Shown here in pieces: positions 34,621-45,050 of a stretch of 64,000 bases of DNA. The stretch spans positions 67,846,501-67,910,500 of the forward strand of contig NC_072896.1 of NCBI RefSeq assembly GCF_027943255.1. Direction: 5' to 3'. The DNA comes from Anastrepha obliqua (Eukaryota; Arthropoda; Insecta; Diptera; Tephritidae). The position numbers and the translations under genes were made by a program. The notes below the pieces were generated by a model, which saw only the letters and a program-made list of their open reading frames with translations, did not search any database and was not told the DNA's origin. Each line of letters opens with the position of its first letter. The stretch's first letter is position 1.

Positions 34621-34969
34621 TGTCTGATAGTATCAGATGAGAGAGAGAAAATCTCACTACGCCACATCAGCCTTTCACTTCATAAGTCCACTTCTTCGTT
34701 TCTCACAGCAGGAAAGAGAACATTATTATTATTAGAAGGCCATTACGCACTGCGACCAGAGCTGATCTATTGTGAGAGGCCTATTTTTGTAACCCTAGAG
34801 TTTTAGGCTTTTTAAAAATTTTAGCACAATTTTGGATTTGTTGTTCCAAAGATTGCATGGAGATACTACAATACCACCAAGGTGATGAAGTCTCTGTCTG
34901 CCCAATGTAGGACATGCACAAAGCACATGTTCTGAGCTTTCTATGTCCATTTCGCAAAAGATAGACCAA

Positions 34970-36618
34970 TCTATACTAATATTATAAAGAGGAAAACTTT
35001 GTTTGTTTGTTTGTTACGAATAGGCTCAAAAACTACTGGACCGACTTTAAAAATTCTTTCACCATTCGAAAGCTACATCATCCACGAGTAACATGGATTA
35101 TATTTTATTTTGGAAATAGGGCTCGAGATATAGGTCAAAACGTGGACCCGGGTAACCTTCGGATGTGTATGTACAATATGGGTATCAAATGGAAGCTGTT
35201 CGTGAATGCTTTAGTCCAGAGTATTTTTCATGCCGCTCTGTGACTGGGGTCTCGAGATATAGGTCAAAACGTGGACCCGAGTAACCTTTGGTTGTGTATG
35301 TACAATATGGGTATCAAATGGAAGCTGTTGGTGAATGCTTTAGTCCAGAGTATTTTTCATGCCGCTCTGTGACTGGGGTCTCGAGATATAGGTCAAAACG
35401 TGGACCCGGGTAACCTTTGGTTGTATATGTACAATATGGGTATCAAATGAAAGCTGTTGATAAGTGCTTTAATACGGGGTAATTTTCATACCTATTGATG
35501 ACTAGGGTCTCGAAATATATGCCAAAACGTGGACTCGCCGTGTCTTTGAACCGAATTAAACCAAACTTACACACATTGTTAAGTAGGTATTGAAGATGAT
35601 TTTCGTATAGTTTGAATACCTATTGGTAGATAGGGTCCCGAGATATAGGTCAAAACGTGGACCCGGGTAACCTTCGGACGTGTATGTACAATATGGGTAT
35701 CAAATGAAAGCTGTTGGTGACTACTTTAGTACAAAGTATTTTTCATGCCGCTACGTGACTGGGGTCTCGGGATATAGGTCAAAACGTGGACCCGGGTAAC
35801 CTTTGGTTGTGTATGTACAATATGGGTATCAAATGAAAGCTGTTGATAAGTGCTTTAATACGGGGTAATTTTCATACCTATTGATGACTAGGGTCTCGAA
35901 ATATATGCCAAAACGTGGACCCGCCGTGTCTTTGCACCGAATTAAACCAAACTTACGCACATTGTTAAGTAAGTATTGAAAATGGGTTTCGTAAAATGTG
36001 GTTGTAATTCGGAGCACTGGCAACGGGTACATCGTTCTTTTGAACCAGCCATAATGTCGCTTACTTTTTTAACGCTTGGGGCGGAACTGAACTGTCAAAT
36101 TGACAGTGTGAGTTACAATGTGTCAATATTTCTTTCTGATTTGGATGCCATAAGGAAACAACGTAAGTGCAACATGTAAAAATTGTTTGTGAATTTTTTT
36201 GGAGTGGATTTTGGAACAGTGAATAATTTCTTACGAAATTTGAGAATTTAATGTGAAATCCGAATGAAATTATGTGTTCGTGGAAAAAAAATTTTTTTCG
36301 TTTTTTTTTTTTGAAAAATATAAATGGATAATGGTTAAAAAAGCTCCAATGCTTAATAAAACATATAAATTGAAACGAAAAATTCATGGATGATCATATG
36401 CGTTGATTTGAAATTTAAAAACAATCTTCTTTTTTCCTGATTTTCAATTTATATTTTATATTTACTCAAAAACAAATAGAAAAACAAAAAATATTGTTAA
36501 TGCCAAAGCGCTTGAATAAAGAATAAAGAAATAAATAATATGAAAAGCATATATTTTCTGTTCTAAACCATATCTATTCTATTTTAGTGTGCCCAGCGAA
36601 GGGGGCCGGGTTTGCTAG
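34970..36618 (+). mobile_element. non-autonomous Helitron, 1649 bp
   Basis: The 5' end is TCTATACTAATATTATAAAG, a start well known from insect Helitrons, preceded by A (34969). The 3' end is CTAG (36615-36618, fitting CTRR) followed by T (36619), the canonical A|T insertion. Before it lies GTGCCCAGCGAAGGGGGCCG, whose GCCC/GGGC can form the terminal hairpin. There is no replication-initiator or helicase gene. The interior holds a 129-bp tandem array. The interrupted LINE reading frame continues across the site, confirming both boundaries. Confidence 0.92.
35125..36026 (+). repeat. seven 129-bp tandem repeats in a Helitron
   Basis: Units begin with GAGATATAGGTCAAAACGTG or a variant at 35125, 35254, 35383, 35512, 35640, 35769 and 35898: spacing 129 (once 128). 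The fourth and seventh units share a distinct variant (GAAATATATGCCAAAACGTG, then CGCCGTGTCTTTG). So units 2-4 and 5-7 form two copies of a 386-bp three-unit block. The repeats have no long open frame. Confidence 0.9.
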
Positions 36619-37299
36619 TATTATTTAGATAATACCTCAGGCTGCAGTGACATGTAAGATATCCTGTTGAAAGACGCAGATCTACTCTGCTTAGTGAGAG
36701 AAGCTTGTCAGATATTCCTTTGTTGGGACTTAGGAATAGTTTGACTTGACGCTGACCGGCACAGTTTAGCCAGTGTGCAGCAAATTTTCTTTCTTCCCAT
36801 TTCCTAAGGAATTCATTAATGTGGCCTTTTGTGAGTCCACAGAAAGGCACAGGACCAGTAAGTTACATATTTGCTCCTTGTTTCAAGGTTTCCCTCATGT
36901 CCTTCATGTCCCGGAATCCAGCCTAGTGTTACTATGTTGAAGTTCCCTAATGTGTTGAGAAGGTTTAGGCAATCATTTACCAATTTAGAGGTGATAGTTG
37001 TTGATAGAAGGGCTTTTAGAGCCGCTTGGCTATCTGAAAGTATGTAGATGTGAGTAGCTCTCATTTTCCTTCTAAGGCATTCTCTCACACATATTTCAAT
37101 GGCATGGATTTCTTCCTGGAATATTGTTGGGTAGGATCCCATCGGAATCGATTTTTTGAATTTGGGCCCATTGATTCCTGCCCCTGTTCTACCATTTTCG
37201 AATTTTTTCTCTTAAAGAGAACATTATACTTATACATTACCAACATCCATAGAGCAAGTTCTCAATGCGTCCAACACCCCTGTACTCCACCTAATTTAA

Positions 37300-38990
37300 T
37301 ATGAATATATAGTATTGCTTCCGTTGGGCCGTCAACCTAAGGAATAGTAACCAAAGTTTGTCGAATTAGGGGTTTGTACATCGATACATGAACAAACATT
37401 TCCTGCACATAATTCTTCTTATTTTCTTCTTCTTCTTATTTCTAAAATATTTTCTAAGCCACTTTCGTGCAAAAGCAAAACCGCAGGAAAATAATATAAT
37501 AGGTATATACATTTTTTGTAACATTCCGTGAGAAGAGCGGCTTTACGTTTATCCATTTATAGTAGTTATGCGGTTTTAAATGATTTTTTTTCAATTGCAA
37601 CTTTTTATTTAACATATAAAATGTTCAATTCTAAAAGTTGCGCTTTGTCTAGGGCAATTATGTGGAAGAATAAAATTAACACCCAATGCTATTCAATAAC
37701 TTCGATTTGATAAATAAATACTAAGGGAAAAATTGTACCAGGAGTACTCAAGGTTTGTATGTCTCTGTGTCACTTAATGTCCATGAATGACCAACCACTT
37801 TCTACACACTAGACTGCTTTCCATTCATAACTCACTATGGACATTTGTATTCATGCATAAATACTCACTTAAATGCCTGTATGTATACGAGTATGTAGGT
37901 ATATGTGAACACATACGAGTACATCGGCCTAGCGATTACCGCATTACATGAACTGTATTATTGGTCAAATAGCACAAATCAATTGTTTCATCTGCAAATC
38001 CGATTCCACCAATGTCCATCTTAATACACATTCCCACTCACGCAAAACAGATGTGCTATTTACTCATATGCACAATATAGGAATCCCGCGTGAAGTAAAG
38101 TAGCACTCCGACAGTGCTTCCTCTCACAGCTGTTTACTTTCCTATGCCCTGATTGTTACCAAATAAGTAGTTGTTAAACAATACTCAATACTCCCACATA
38201 ATATCTACAAGTTTTCAGTGGCCAATAGGTATGACCATTGATACTCTTGCAACCACAAAACTCTTATGACCATTGTGCTATTACTATTGCCTCTGTTTCC
38301 TAGAAACAGTTCTTTGATCCGGGCACACAATGTGTTGTAATCGTTGCTGCTTACCGCAGATTATGTAAACAACTTTGTCGGTCAGTCAACGGTTGCCTGA
38401 TACTTCGAAGTATTAAAGTTTAATTTTTATCTTATTGCTGTTGATCCGCCCTCCGGTAGACTAATTTTTTGAGTATTCTACGGTAGAAAGACTCATGTTT
38501 CTAACTTGTGTAGGTGTAAATACCCAATTTTAAGGTTAATTTGGGCGGTGTGCTTGGAGACAAAATGAAAATTGCTTTATTGGTTTATAGGAAAGGAAAT
38601 TTGTGCTCGAAACAGAAGTTCAAAAGGAACGAGCTCGGAAAGAGTTCGGGTTGTTCAGATTTTTTTTTTGTGTTTTTTCCCTTGAAGCCTGTTGATATTT
38701 TTGAGTAGTATCCAATTTTTAAGATAGCAGAATGATTTTTCAGCCCAGGATCTGCAATCCCGAACTACTGAAACCGAATTGCTCGTACATATGTATATAC
38801 GTATATACATATATACATATGTAGATAAATTAATATTAAAACGAAAGCAAATTTTTCTTTATTAAGATGGAACTGCAATGATACGATTCTAATTTTGAGT
38901 TGTAATGCGTGTGAAGATTCAATAGTACATAACGAATATTATACATATATTCCCACCCTACATTCCTCCATCCAATTTCATCACCAACAT
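37300..38990. other. non-coding stretch, nothing recognised
   Basis: AT-rich sequence with TATGTATACGAGTATG-type microsatellites (37875-37925) and TACATATGTATATACG repeats (38785-38822). No domain in any frame. Confidence 0.55.
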
Positions 38991-38994
38991 ACTT

Positions 38995-39340
38995 ATTTAT
39001 TCAAAATAAAGCACCTCTAAACTTGTTTACCCAATGCTATTCTTAGACAGCAAGAACTATGCGGAGGCCAAAGCCTGGAACTTTATTTATACTGACGCAC
39101 TAGAGAAAACGATTCAACAAAATAAAAATTATGTGGGTCCCTGGACACAGCGGAATTCTTGGCAACGGAAACGTCGATAAAACAGCAAAAAACGTTAGCA
39201 ATATGTCTTCGTAATACCATATGTTTCGACTCTTTCGTTAAAATCGACAATCTCAGACAAAAGTCTTGACCGGACTCTGACTAGGACACGCAAATATCAC
39301 TCTTCACCACCTTCTGAAAGGAATGTCTGTCTGTTATTCA
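38995..39340 (+). pseudogene. LINE RNase H remnant
   Basis: Around 39128-39180 the frame reads KIMWVPGHSGILGNGNVDKT, the last RNase H motif (WVPGH.GI.GN..VD). Around 39268-39350 LGHANITLHHLLKGMSVCYS follows, like the GH.RLTH.YLL segment after RNase H in several LINEs. Upstream motifs are not recognisable, and stops and shifts lie between. A strongly decayed 3' fragment. Confidence 0.6.
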
Positions 39341-39987
39341 CATCCTGACTAGAAATTTTGGTAAGGCGGTGATTAGGCGCAAATAAGGCAGACCGCATTA
39401 CAAATTTGCGCCTCATAAGGCAGCCAAACTTGGCCCAAGTCCCGAAAGGTATCGCCACACATCTGCCTCATTAGGCGCAGGTTCGAAAAACCGAACTTCG
39501 GTAATACTCCGGATGCCCTTCTACAAATCAGTTAGGGATTCCAATTTATGCCTAAGTGAGACACTGGTTGAAACACTAACTGATTCTTCGGCATGCCTCA
39601 CTGTAATTCTAGTCGGGATAATATATTACTGCACCAAGTACTACAACGACAGAAATAATATCTTTAAAGGCAGAAAACTTTCAGATTTATTAATAAATAA
39701 ATATATGTACTAATTTATGCTGAAATGCAGATGAAAGTTAACATTTAGAAGGCGAACTTCAACTAATAGATATCAAGGATCAATGTTTATGAATTGGCAT
39801 TTCTTTGTTCCCTTAAAATAAACGAAATTTAAATAATTGTCCCAGGAGCTAAATCTATAGAGCGTTGCATTGCCCTAGCGTCTATTCAGCTTCGACTCAC
39901 CACTGTCTTGCTTTGATTACTGGTATGTTACGATTACGAAATGGTGCAAAAACTCATTCAGATTGCGATTCAGTATTAATACTATAC

Positions 39988-40921
39988 CAATTGGCGCGGA
40001 TCGATTTTGGTGTCCTGTGGCAGCCATTTTGTTTTGGTGAAATCTGTCAAATCTTTTGTTTATTATTCAGTTGTTCATGCCAAATCATCATGGCAAGTTA
40101 CACGACTGAACAGCACGTTCAAATGATCAAACTTTATTATCAAAATGAGTGTTAATTAACGCAAACGTTGCGCGCATTGCGCCCATTTTTCGGTAGACGT
40201 GGTGGCCCTTCAAAGTCGACTCTTCAACGTTTGGTGGCCAAATTTGAGACGACCGGGTCAGTAAACAATCAGCCAACACCCGTACGTTCAAGGCACGCAA
40301 GATCAGCCAAGAACATTGCGGCGGTCCGTGAAAGTGTACAGCAGAACCCGAGGCAGTCTGTTCCTCGCCGTGCACAAGAACTTGGCCTTTCGCAGACTTC
40401 AACTTGGCGAATTTTGCGTCGGGACTTGGGCCTACACCCGTACAAGATCCAACTGACCCAGGAGCTCAAAGTTGATGACCATAGACAACGCCGTTTGTTC
40501 GCTGACTGGGCTTCGAATCGTTTGGAAGAGAACCCCAGTTTTGGGCGAAAAATCATCTTTAGTGACGAGGCGCATTTTTGGATGAATGGCTGTGTTAACA
40601 AACAAAATTGCCGTACATGGGACGACACCAATCTACACGAGGTTCACCAGGTGATAATGCATCCTCAAAAAGTTACCGTTTGGCGTGGATTTTGGGCCGG
40701 CGGCGTCATTGGTCCGTACTTTTTTTGAAAACGACGTTGGGGAGGCGGCCACCGTCAACAGCGAGCGCTACACAACGATGATAACCAATTTCTTATGGCC
40801 CATATTGAACCATATGGACCTAGACGACATGTGGTTCCAGCAGGACGGCGCTACGTGCCACACAGCAAACGCCATCCATTTCCATTTCAACATCTACCCA
40901 CCCTTATTGAAAAACCCTTTA
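39988..40921 (+). mobile_element. DD41D ('rosa/visitor'-like) mariner element, 5' end damaged, 3' deleted
   Basis: The right end is TTGAAAAACCCTT (40907-40919) followed by TA. Its reverse complement is the left end of the copy at 29652. The left end here begins only at CAATTGGCGCGG (39988), so about the first 9 bases are replaced. The gene fills most of the element, but the stretch for the last third of the protein has been deleted, joining HTANAI to the 3' terminal repeat. Confidence 0.8.
40091..40880 (+). pseudogene. DD41D-type transposase, C-terminally deleted
   Basis: From the ATG at 40091: MASYTTEQHVQMIKLYYQNE, a TAA after C (40153-40155), then LRALRPFFGRRGGPSKSTLQ, RLVAKFETTGSV, SAKNIAAVRESVQQNPRQSV, QLTQELKVDDHRQRRLFADW, the first catalytic block FSDEAHFWMNGCVNKQNCRT, then HPQKVTVWRGFWAGGVIGPY. 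An extra T in a run of seven (about 40722) shifts the frame. Next come NFLWPILNHMDLDDMWFQQD with GATCHTAN (second Asp). The third Asp region is deleted. In the family, from memory, the second and third Asp are 41 residues apart, hence DD41D; the related fragment at 7578-7715 preserves the third block. Confidence 0.88.
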
Positions 40922-41327
40922 TTTTGAAGTTATAAAAATACTGTGTTTGTTGTTAATTGTGACCCATCTTCCGGTTACTCTCTAAGGCAATCACTGAACC
41001 ATGTAATATGCCTATAGGCCTGAGGAACTATTAACTGCAGGTGGGCTAATCTGGGCAGCTGCGGATCATGAGGATCCCAAAAACGAATACGCTCGAGGGA
41101 AATTCGTAGGTTAATAAATCTTCAGGTCTCGAATTTTGTGGTATTCATGCTGTAAGACTCGGCATTGCTTCGAGTCCCTTCTATTTTAGTGAATGGAGGA
41201 TCAGGTGGGATCATCTAAACACCTTTTCCTTAGCTGTCCTGCTAATACTAAGATTTAGGCATCATGCCTCTTAGGGTTTTGCTACGTCAGCTGATATATA
41301 TATGTATACATGTGCATATATATGTAG

Positions 41328-41632
41328 TTGGCGCGTACACCCTTTTTGGGTGTTTGGCTGAGCTCCTCCTTCTATTTGTGGTGTGCGTCTTGATGTTGTT
41401 CCACAAATGGAGGGACCTACAGTTTCAAGCCGACTCCGAACGCCAGATATTTTTATGAGGAGCTTTTTCATAGCAGAAATACACTCAGAGGTTTGCCATT
41501 GCCTGACGAGGGGCGATCGCTATTAGAAAAATGTTTTTCTTAATTTTGGTGTTTCACCGAGATTCGAACCTGCGTTCTCTCTGTAAATTCCGAACGGTAG
41601 TAACGCAGCAACCCATTCGGCTACGGCGGCCG
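41328..41632 (-). mobile_element. tRNA-derived SINE, near-complete copy
   Basis: On the minus strand: head GCGGCCGCCGTAGCCGAATG, A box TAGCCGAATGG (41613-41623) and an intact B box GGTTCGAATCT (41560-41570). The body continues to TGTACGCGCCAA at 41328, then a TATATATATG-rich tail. It is the best B box of the family in this window. Length about 305 bases. Confidence 0.85.
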
Positions 41633-42109
41633 CCTATAGATGCCTAGATATTAGCCACATAATGCATTTTATCAGCAGTTTGATGCGGTTAACGCAAACG
41701 TAGTTTAGTCATTGTTCGATCTTCATCCTCCCCTGACCCAAGCTTTCCCCTTTCCCCGTCTTTCCTGCTGTTTTCCCCGTCTGTTTTCCTCCGTACACGC
41801 ACAAGATGCATTTTTAATCATTTTTGGTCTAAGTGAACCCCCTTTCTTTGTCAAGCATAATAGTGATCGGTTGTGCTACCCGACTTTTATGGCTATTAGC
41901 TCAGATTCAAAGACACTGCCTCGAAAGAAGTAGCCATAGGCTTAGGTTCAGCCGCAACACGTGTAAGTGAATGCCGCTAATGATCGTAAAATTTAGCCTT
42001 AAGCCATTAGTGAAAACCCATTTAAATCTTTCTGAGATTCTTGTGATTATTTTTTTTTTTTCAAAACAGAATTATGGAGCAGTGTAATCTATTATCCTCT
42101 GTGTTCCCG

Positions 42110-42340
42110 GAAGAGTGCCTACAATATTTTTGTATTGCAATTGGCCCAGAATACACCAGAGGCGTCTATGAATTAGAGTTCCAATAGAGCCTCATGAGCT
42201 TTGGAGGCGATAGAAGGCAGTGGTTCTATGATAAGCATGGATGCGGCCCTTTGTACCCTTTCCAATTTGCTCTTGAATGCCATCTTCCCCAACGCTAGCT
42301 ACGAAACAGTGGCACCGTAGAAGAGTATGGGCATCTCAGC
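42110..42340 (-). pseudogene. LINE reverse transcriptase C-terminal fragment
   Basis: The minus strand reads AEMPILFYGATVS*LALGKM, AFKSKLERVQRAASMLIIEP, SIASKAHEALLEL and FIDASGVFWANCNTKIL. This matches the segment LLYGA..W..AL......LERVQRLACLAITGA..T.P..ALE.LL.L.PL after the polymerase domain of R1/jockey-type elements. Three stops are present. Neither end of the element is visible. Confidence 0.7.
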
Positions 42341-42399
42341 CCATCTACGAGTTCATCCAAAGCTCGATTACAATTTACATACATACAATGTTTTATCAA

Positions 42400-43590
42400 T
42401 GAAGAGAAATCTGCATAAATTGAAAAACCGCACACAGTCAGCTACCACACAAGCAGAATCTAAGATAAGCCTCAAATATTTGTTGTATAATGATTATCTT
42501 TTTAATTATTTTGCATAATGAATTCATCCCACAAATGAACTGGTCAAAAAGTAAATCACAACTCTCTAACCGCAATTCATGCCGCAAAAGAAAACGGATT
42601 AGAGCTTATGAGCTAAAATTAGCAAGCAGTGCAGATGCACAACAGCAATTTCAACATATTAAAGCAGATGAAAATCGAGTGATAGATTAGGCGAATATTT
42701 TAGAAAATTTCTAAAAATCTCATAATATTTTCGAAAATCCGATTTGAACTGATTTTATGATGGCGGTGGATTCCTGCACAGTAGCAGTTCGCCGCGCCGT
42801 AGTACGCATAAGCAAAAAAAGCAAAAACACCAACAGTAATTACCACTGTTTTTTTCGTGTGGCAGCTGAAATCATGTGGATAGCTTCCCACAGTTCAAAC
42901 ACACATTTAAGTACATATATTCAATAACAATAGTTCACAGGGATTTTCAATAATTTGTGCCACAAATGCGGGTAATTGGCTATTTTCTTTTATTAGCCGC
43001 TGCTAATAATGCCGATATCTACAGTGGCTATAGGAAAACATATATTGTATATATATATGTATGTATGTACAAATAAATATATCCTTATCTTCATGCTGCT
43101 GTGTGTGTGCGTCTGCGTGTATACTCACTGACCGCTGTCAGAGAAAACAACTTAATCCTCTTGTTCTGGCCGTAGAAAAGAAAATTGCAGATGAAATTGT
43201 CAAAACATTTACCGACTCGTAAAGTGGTGTTGGCCTTTAAATCTAGCCGCTTATAGAGAGAAAATATTTATTGTGTTTATGAATTATGAAATACAGTGCT
43301 ACTGAACTATTTTATTGTAGTTTGGCGATGAATAATTTTTTTATAATTGCTTAAAGAACTAATTATGATAGAAGAAATTTAACAAAAGAAAAATTATTGT
43401 ATAAAAAAATGTGTTTTCCTGGGAAGTAAAATTGTGTGTGAGTATTTGGAGGTCCTATGTTCCATTCGAGTCAAACGGAATTGATGATGAGAAGATTTGT
43501 GAAATAATGCTCTACTCCTTCGATTGAGTATGGAGGAATGAGTTATCGCGGGGGAATTCGTTATAAACCCATACTATTAAACCCAAATTA
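42400..43590. other. non-coding stretch, nothing recognised
   Basis: AT-rich sequence with a TATATATATGTATGTATG run (43051-43070). No frame with a domain. Confidence 0.55.
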
Positions 43591-43599
43591 GCTAGTTAT

Positions 43600-43689
43600 T
43601 TGGGTAACCCTCAAGTTTTTTTTTTTTTTTTTTTTTTTATGTGCTCACTCCCTGGGCAACCATACTAACCTTGGGTAACCCTCAAGTTT
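43600..43689 (-). mobile_element. short retroposed insert with 19-bp target duplication
   Basis: The 19 bases TTGGGTAACCCTCAAGTTT occur at 43600-43618 and again at 43671-43689. Between them is a 52-base insert starting with about 20 T's (a poly(A) tail read in reverse) and then ATGTGCTCACTCCCTGGGCA with CCATACTAACC. The long duplication and the tail are what LINE machinery leaves. The template of the 32 non-T bases is not identified. Confidence 0.75.
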
Positions 43690-43884
43690 ATCCACGCATT
43701 TCCAACTCAGAGAAAGCATCCCCCTCTAATATCACGAATGGAAATGAAATTGCCAATGAATTGGAAAACTGCGAAACAGCGACACAGACAATGATCGGAA
43801 TCAGTTCTACACGAATCATGAATTGGATCAGCGATTATGTATACAATTTACATAAAGAGCAATGGTCCAGTCTAAAACGTTGCA

Positions 43885-44085
43885 GGAGGCTCCGTCGGAT
43901 CGCTCGGACTATAATTTGTTCCCCAAATTGCAGTAATGGCTGGCAAGAAAAAAATTGTATTCAAACGAGGAGGTGATTGGAGAAACGAATGTCTATCCTA
44001 TTAGTCGAAAGGGATCAACCAACTACCAACTACAACAGCGTTGGAAAAAGAGTATAAGCTTAAAAGGAGACTATTTTGAAAAATA
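43885..44085 (+). pseudogene. mariner transposase C-terminal fragment
   Basis: The frames read SDYNLFPKLQ*WLARKKLYS, NEEVIGETN, then LQQRWKKSISLKGDYFEK*. This matches the C-terminal part of the mariner at 33280-33680 (DYYLFPILKKWLAGKRFYSN, EEVIEE, KCISLKGNY), so the two belong to one family in opposite orientation. Upstream, at 43725-43870, a plus-strand open frame has no recognised homology. Confidence 0.72.
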
Positions 44086-44299
44086 AAACCGGTTACCCCA
44101 AAAAAACAAGTATTTTTGCATGGACTTTTCAAACGATCCTCATAACTTAGCCAGCAGACAAGCTGATTCTTTATTCTGTTCATCAGCAAAGACACCTCTT
44201 ACTTGCGCGAAATAGTATCAAAGGCTACGTTATCGAGTTTATAAGTGTGATATCCTCAAAAAAGCTTCTCAGACGAGCCAAAAACCCCAAAAAACTATA

Positions 44300-44460
44300 A
44301 AAAATTAAAACAGAAATAAAGGGTACGTTAACCACTTTCTTTGATTGCCTCGGTGTGGTTCACTCGGAATTATTTTCCCAGCCAAACGGTAGATAAGGAA
44401 TATTATGTGACCTACAGGAAGAATATTCCTCGCAACACACCTGATTTGTAGTTTATTCAC
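44300..44460 (+). pseudogene. mariner transposase central fragment
   Basis: Reads KGTLTTFFDCLGVVHSE and, after a one-base shift, FPSQTVDKEYYVTYRKNIPR with NTPDL. This follows the mariner segment K..L.TFFD..G.VH.EFLP.GQTVNKEYYL..MRRLR (compare 63455-63560). The catalytic motifs lie outside the fragment. It is separate from the C-terminus at 43885-44085. Confidence 0.62.
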
Positions 44461-44959
44461 CCCTGTACGTGTTTTATTTGTGTTTACCGGACATGGACCC
44501 GTTGGTGACAATTTGGGCGAATGAAAGATTGGAAAAAGGTTCGGAAATATTTATTGGTTAGCATGAAGATTGCTTTGAAGCGAAAAAATTAATAAATTCG
44601 TTTTATTATTATAATAATATTCCACTCTCTGCAAAATGAGGCCAGCGATACCCACAATGCAGTTATGAACCTTATTATTTCATAGATTTTTTAGTGGCAT
44701 CAACAGCATTGATCTGATCAGCATATTCTGAGAATTAATCCCTTCAATCTATTATATTATGTGTTCTGGGTACTTTTTTTTCAATTTAAAATTTCTGGTA
44801 AAGATAAGTTCTTTGCTTTACTAGTATAGATGGGCACTTTGTATGATATTACGAGTAAAATTCCAGTAAAAAGGAATATAATATTTAGTGATTACTAAAA
44901 GAATTGCATTAACAAGTAAATTTTTACAGTAATCCGTTAAGTTTGACTGGTTAATGTGC

Positions 44960-45050
44960 AGAGCGCAGAAGCTTGTACGATGACGACAACTGATTAGAGA
45001 GCACTGGGAGCGTCCAAGAGAAGAATTCTCCGAAAAATCTTCGGTCATAG
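44960..45050 (+). pseudogene. RTE-like LINE fragment
   Basis: One frame reads AEACTMTTTD*RALGASKRR then ILRKIFGHS, a degraded match to GAEAWTMTISDEAALEVFER with KILRKIFGA at 33985-34065. It abuts the minus-strand R1-like sequence that ends near 45051, so one inserted into or truncated the other. Confidence 0.6.

Larger units (their letters stand above)
34722..37207 (-). pseudogene. I-like LINE RNase H region, split by a Helitron
   Basis: From 37207 down the minus strand reads GRTGAGINGPKFKKSIPMGS, YPTIFQEEIHAIEICV (catalytic E), YILSDSQAALKALLS (D), VTLGWIPGHEGHEGN and a tail including LLSLSRVDLRLSTGYLTCHC with SLRYYLNN at 36620. After the Helitron it resumes at 34968 with FCEMDIESSEHVLCACPTLG and RQRLHHLGG, stopping near 34795. 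The end near 34722-34735 is a (TAA)n run in the LINE's own direction, as in I-type elements. The catalytic D of the last RNase H motif is lost near 36880. Truncated 5' of the RNase H. Confidence 0.87.

Noticed and set aside
35125..36026. CRISPR array
   Set aside because: Units are contiguous 129-bp repeats without spacers, inside a eukaryotic Helitron.
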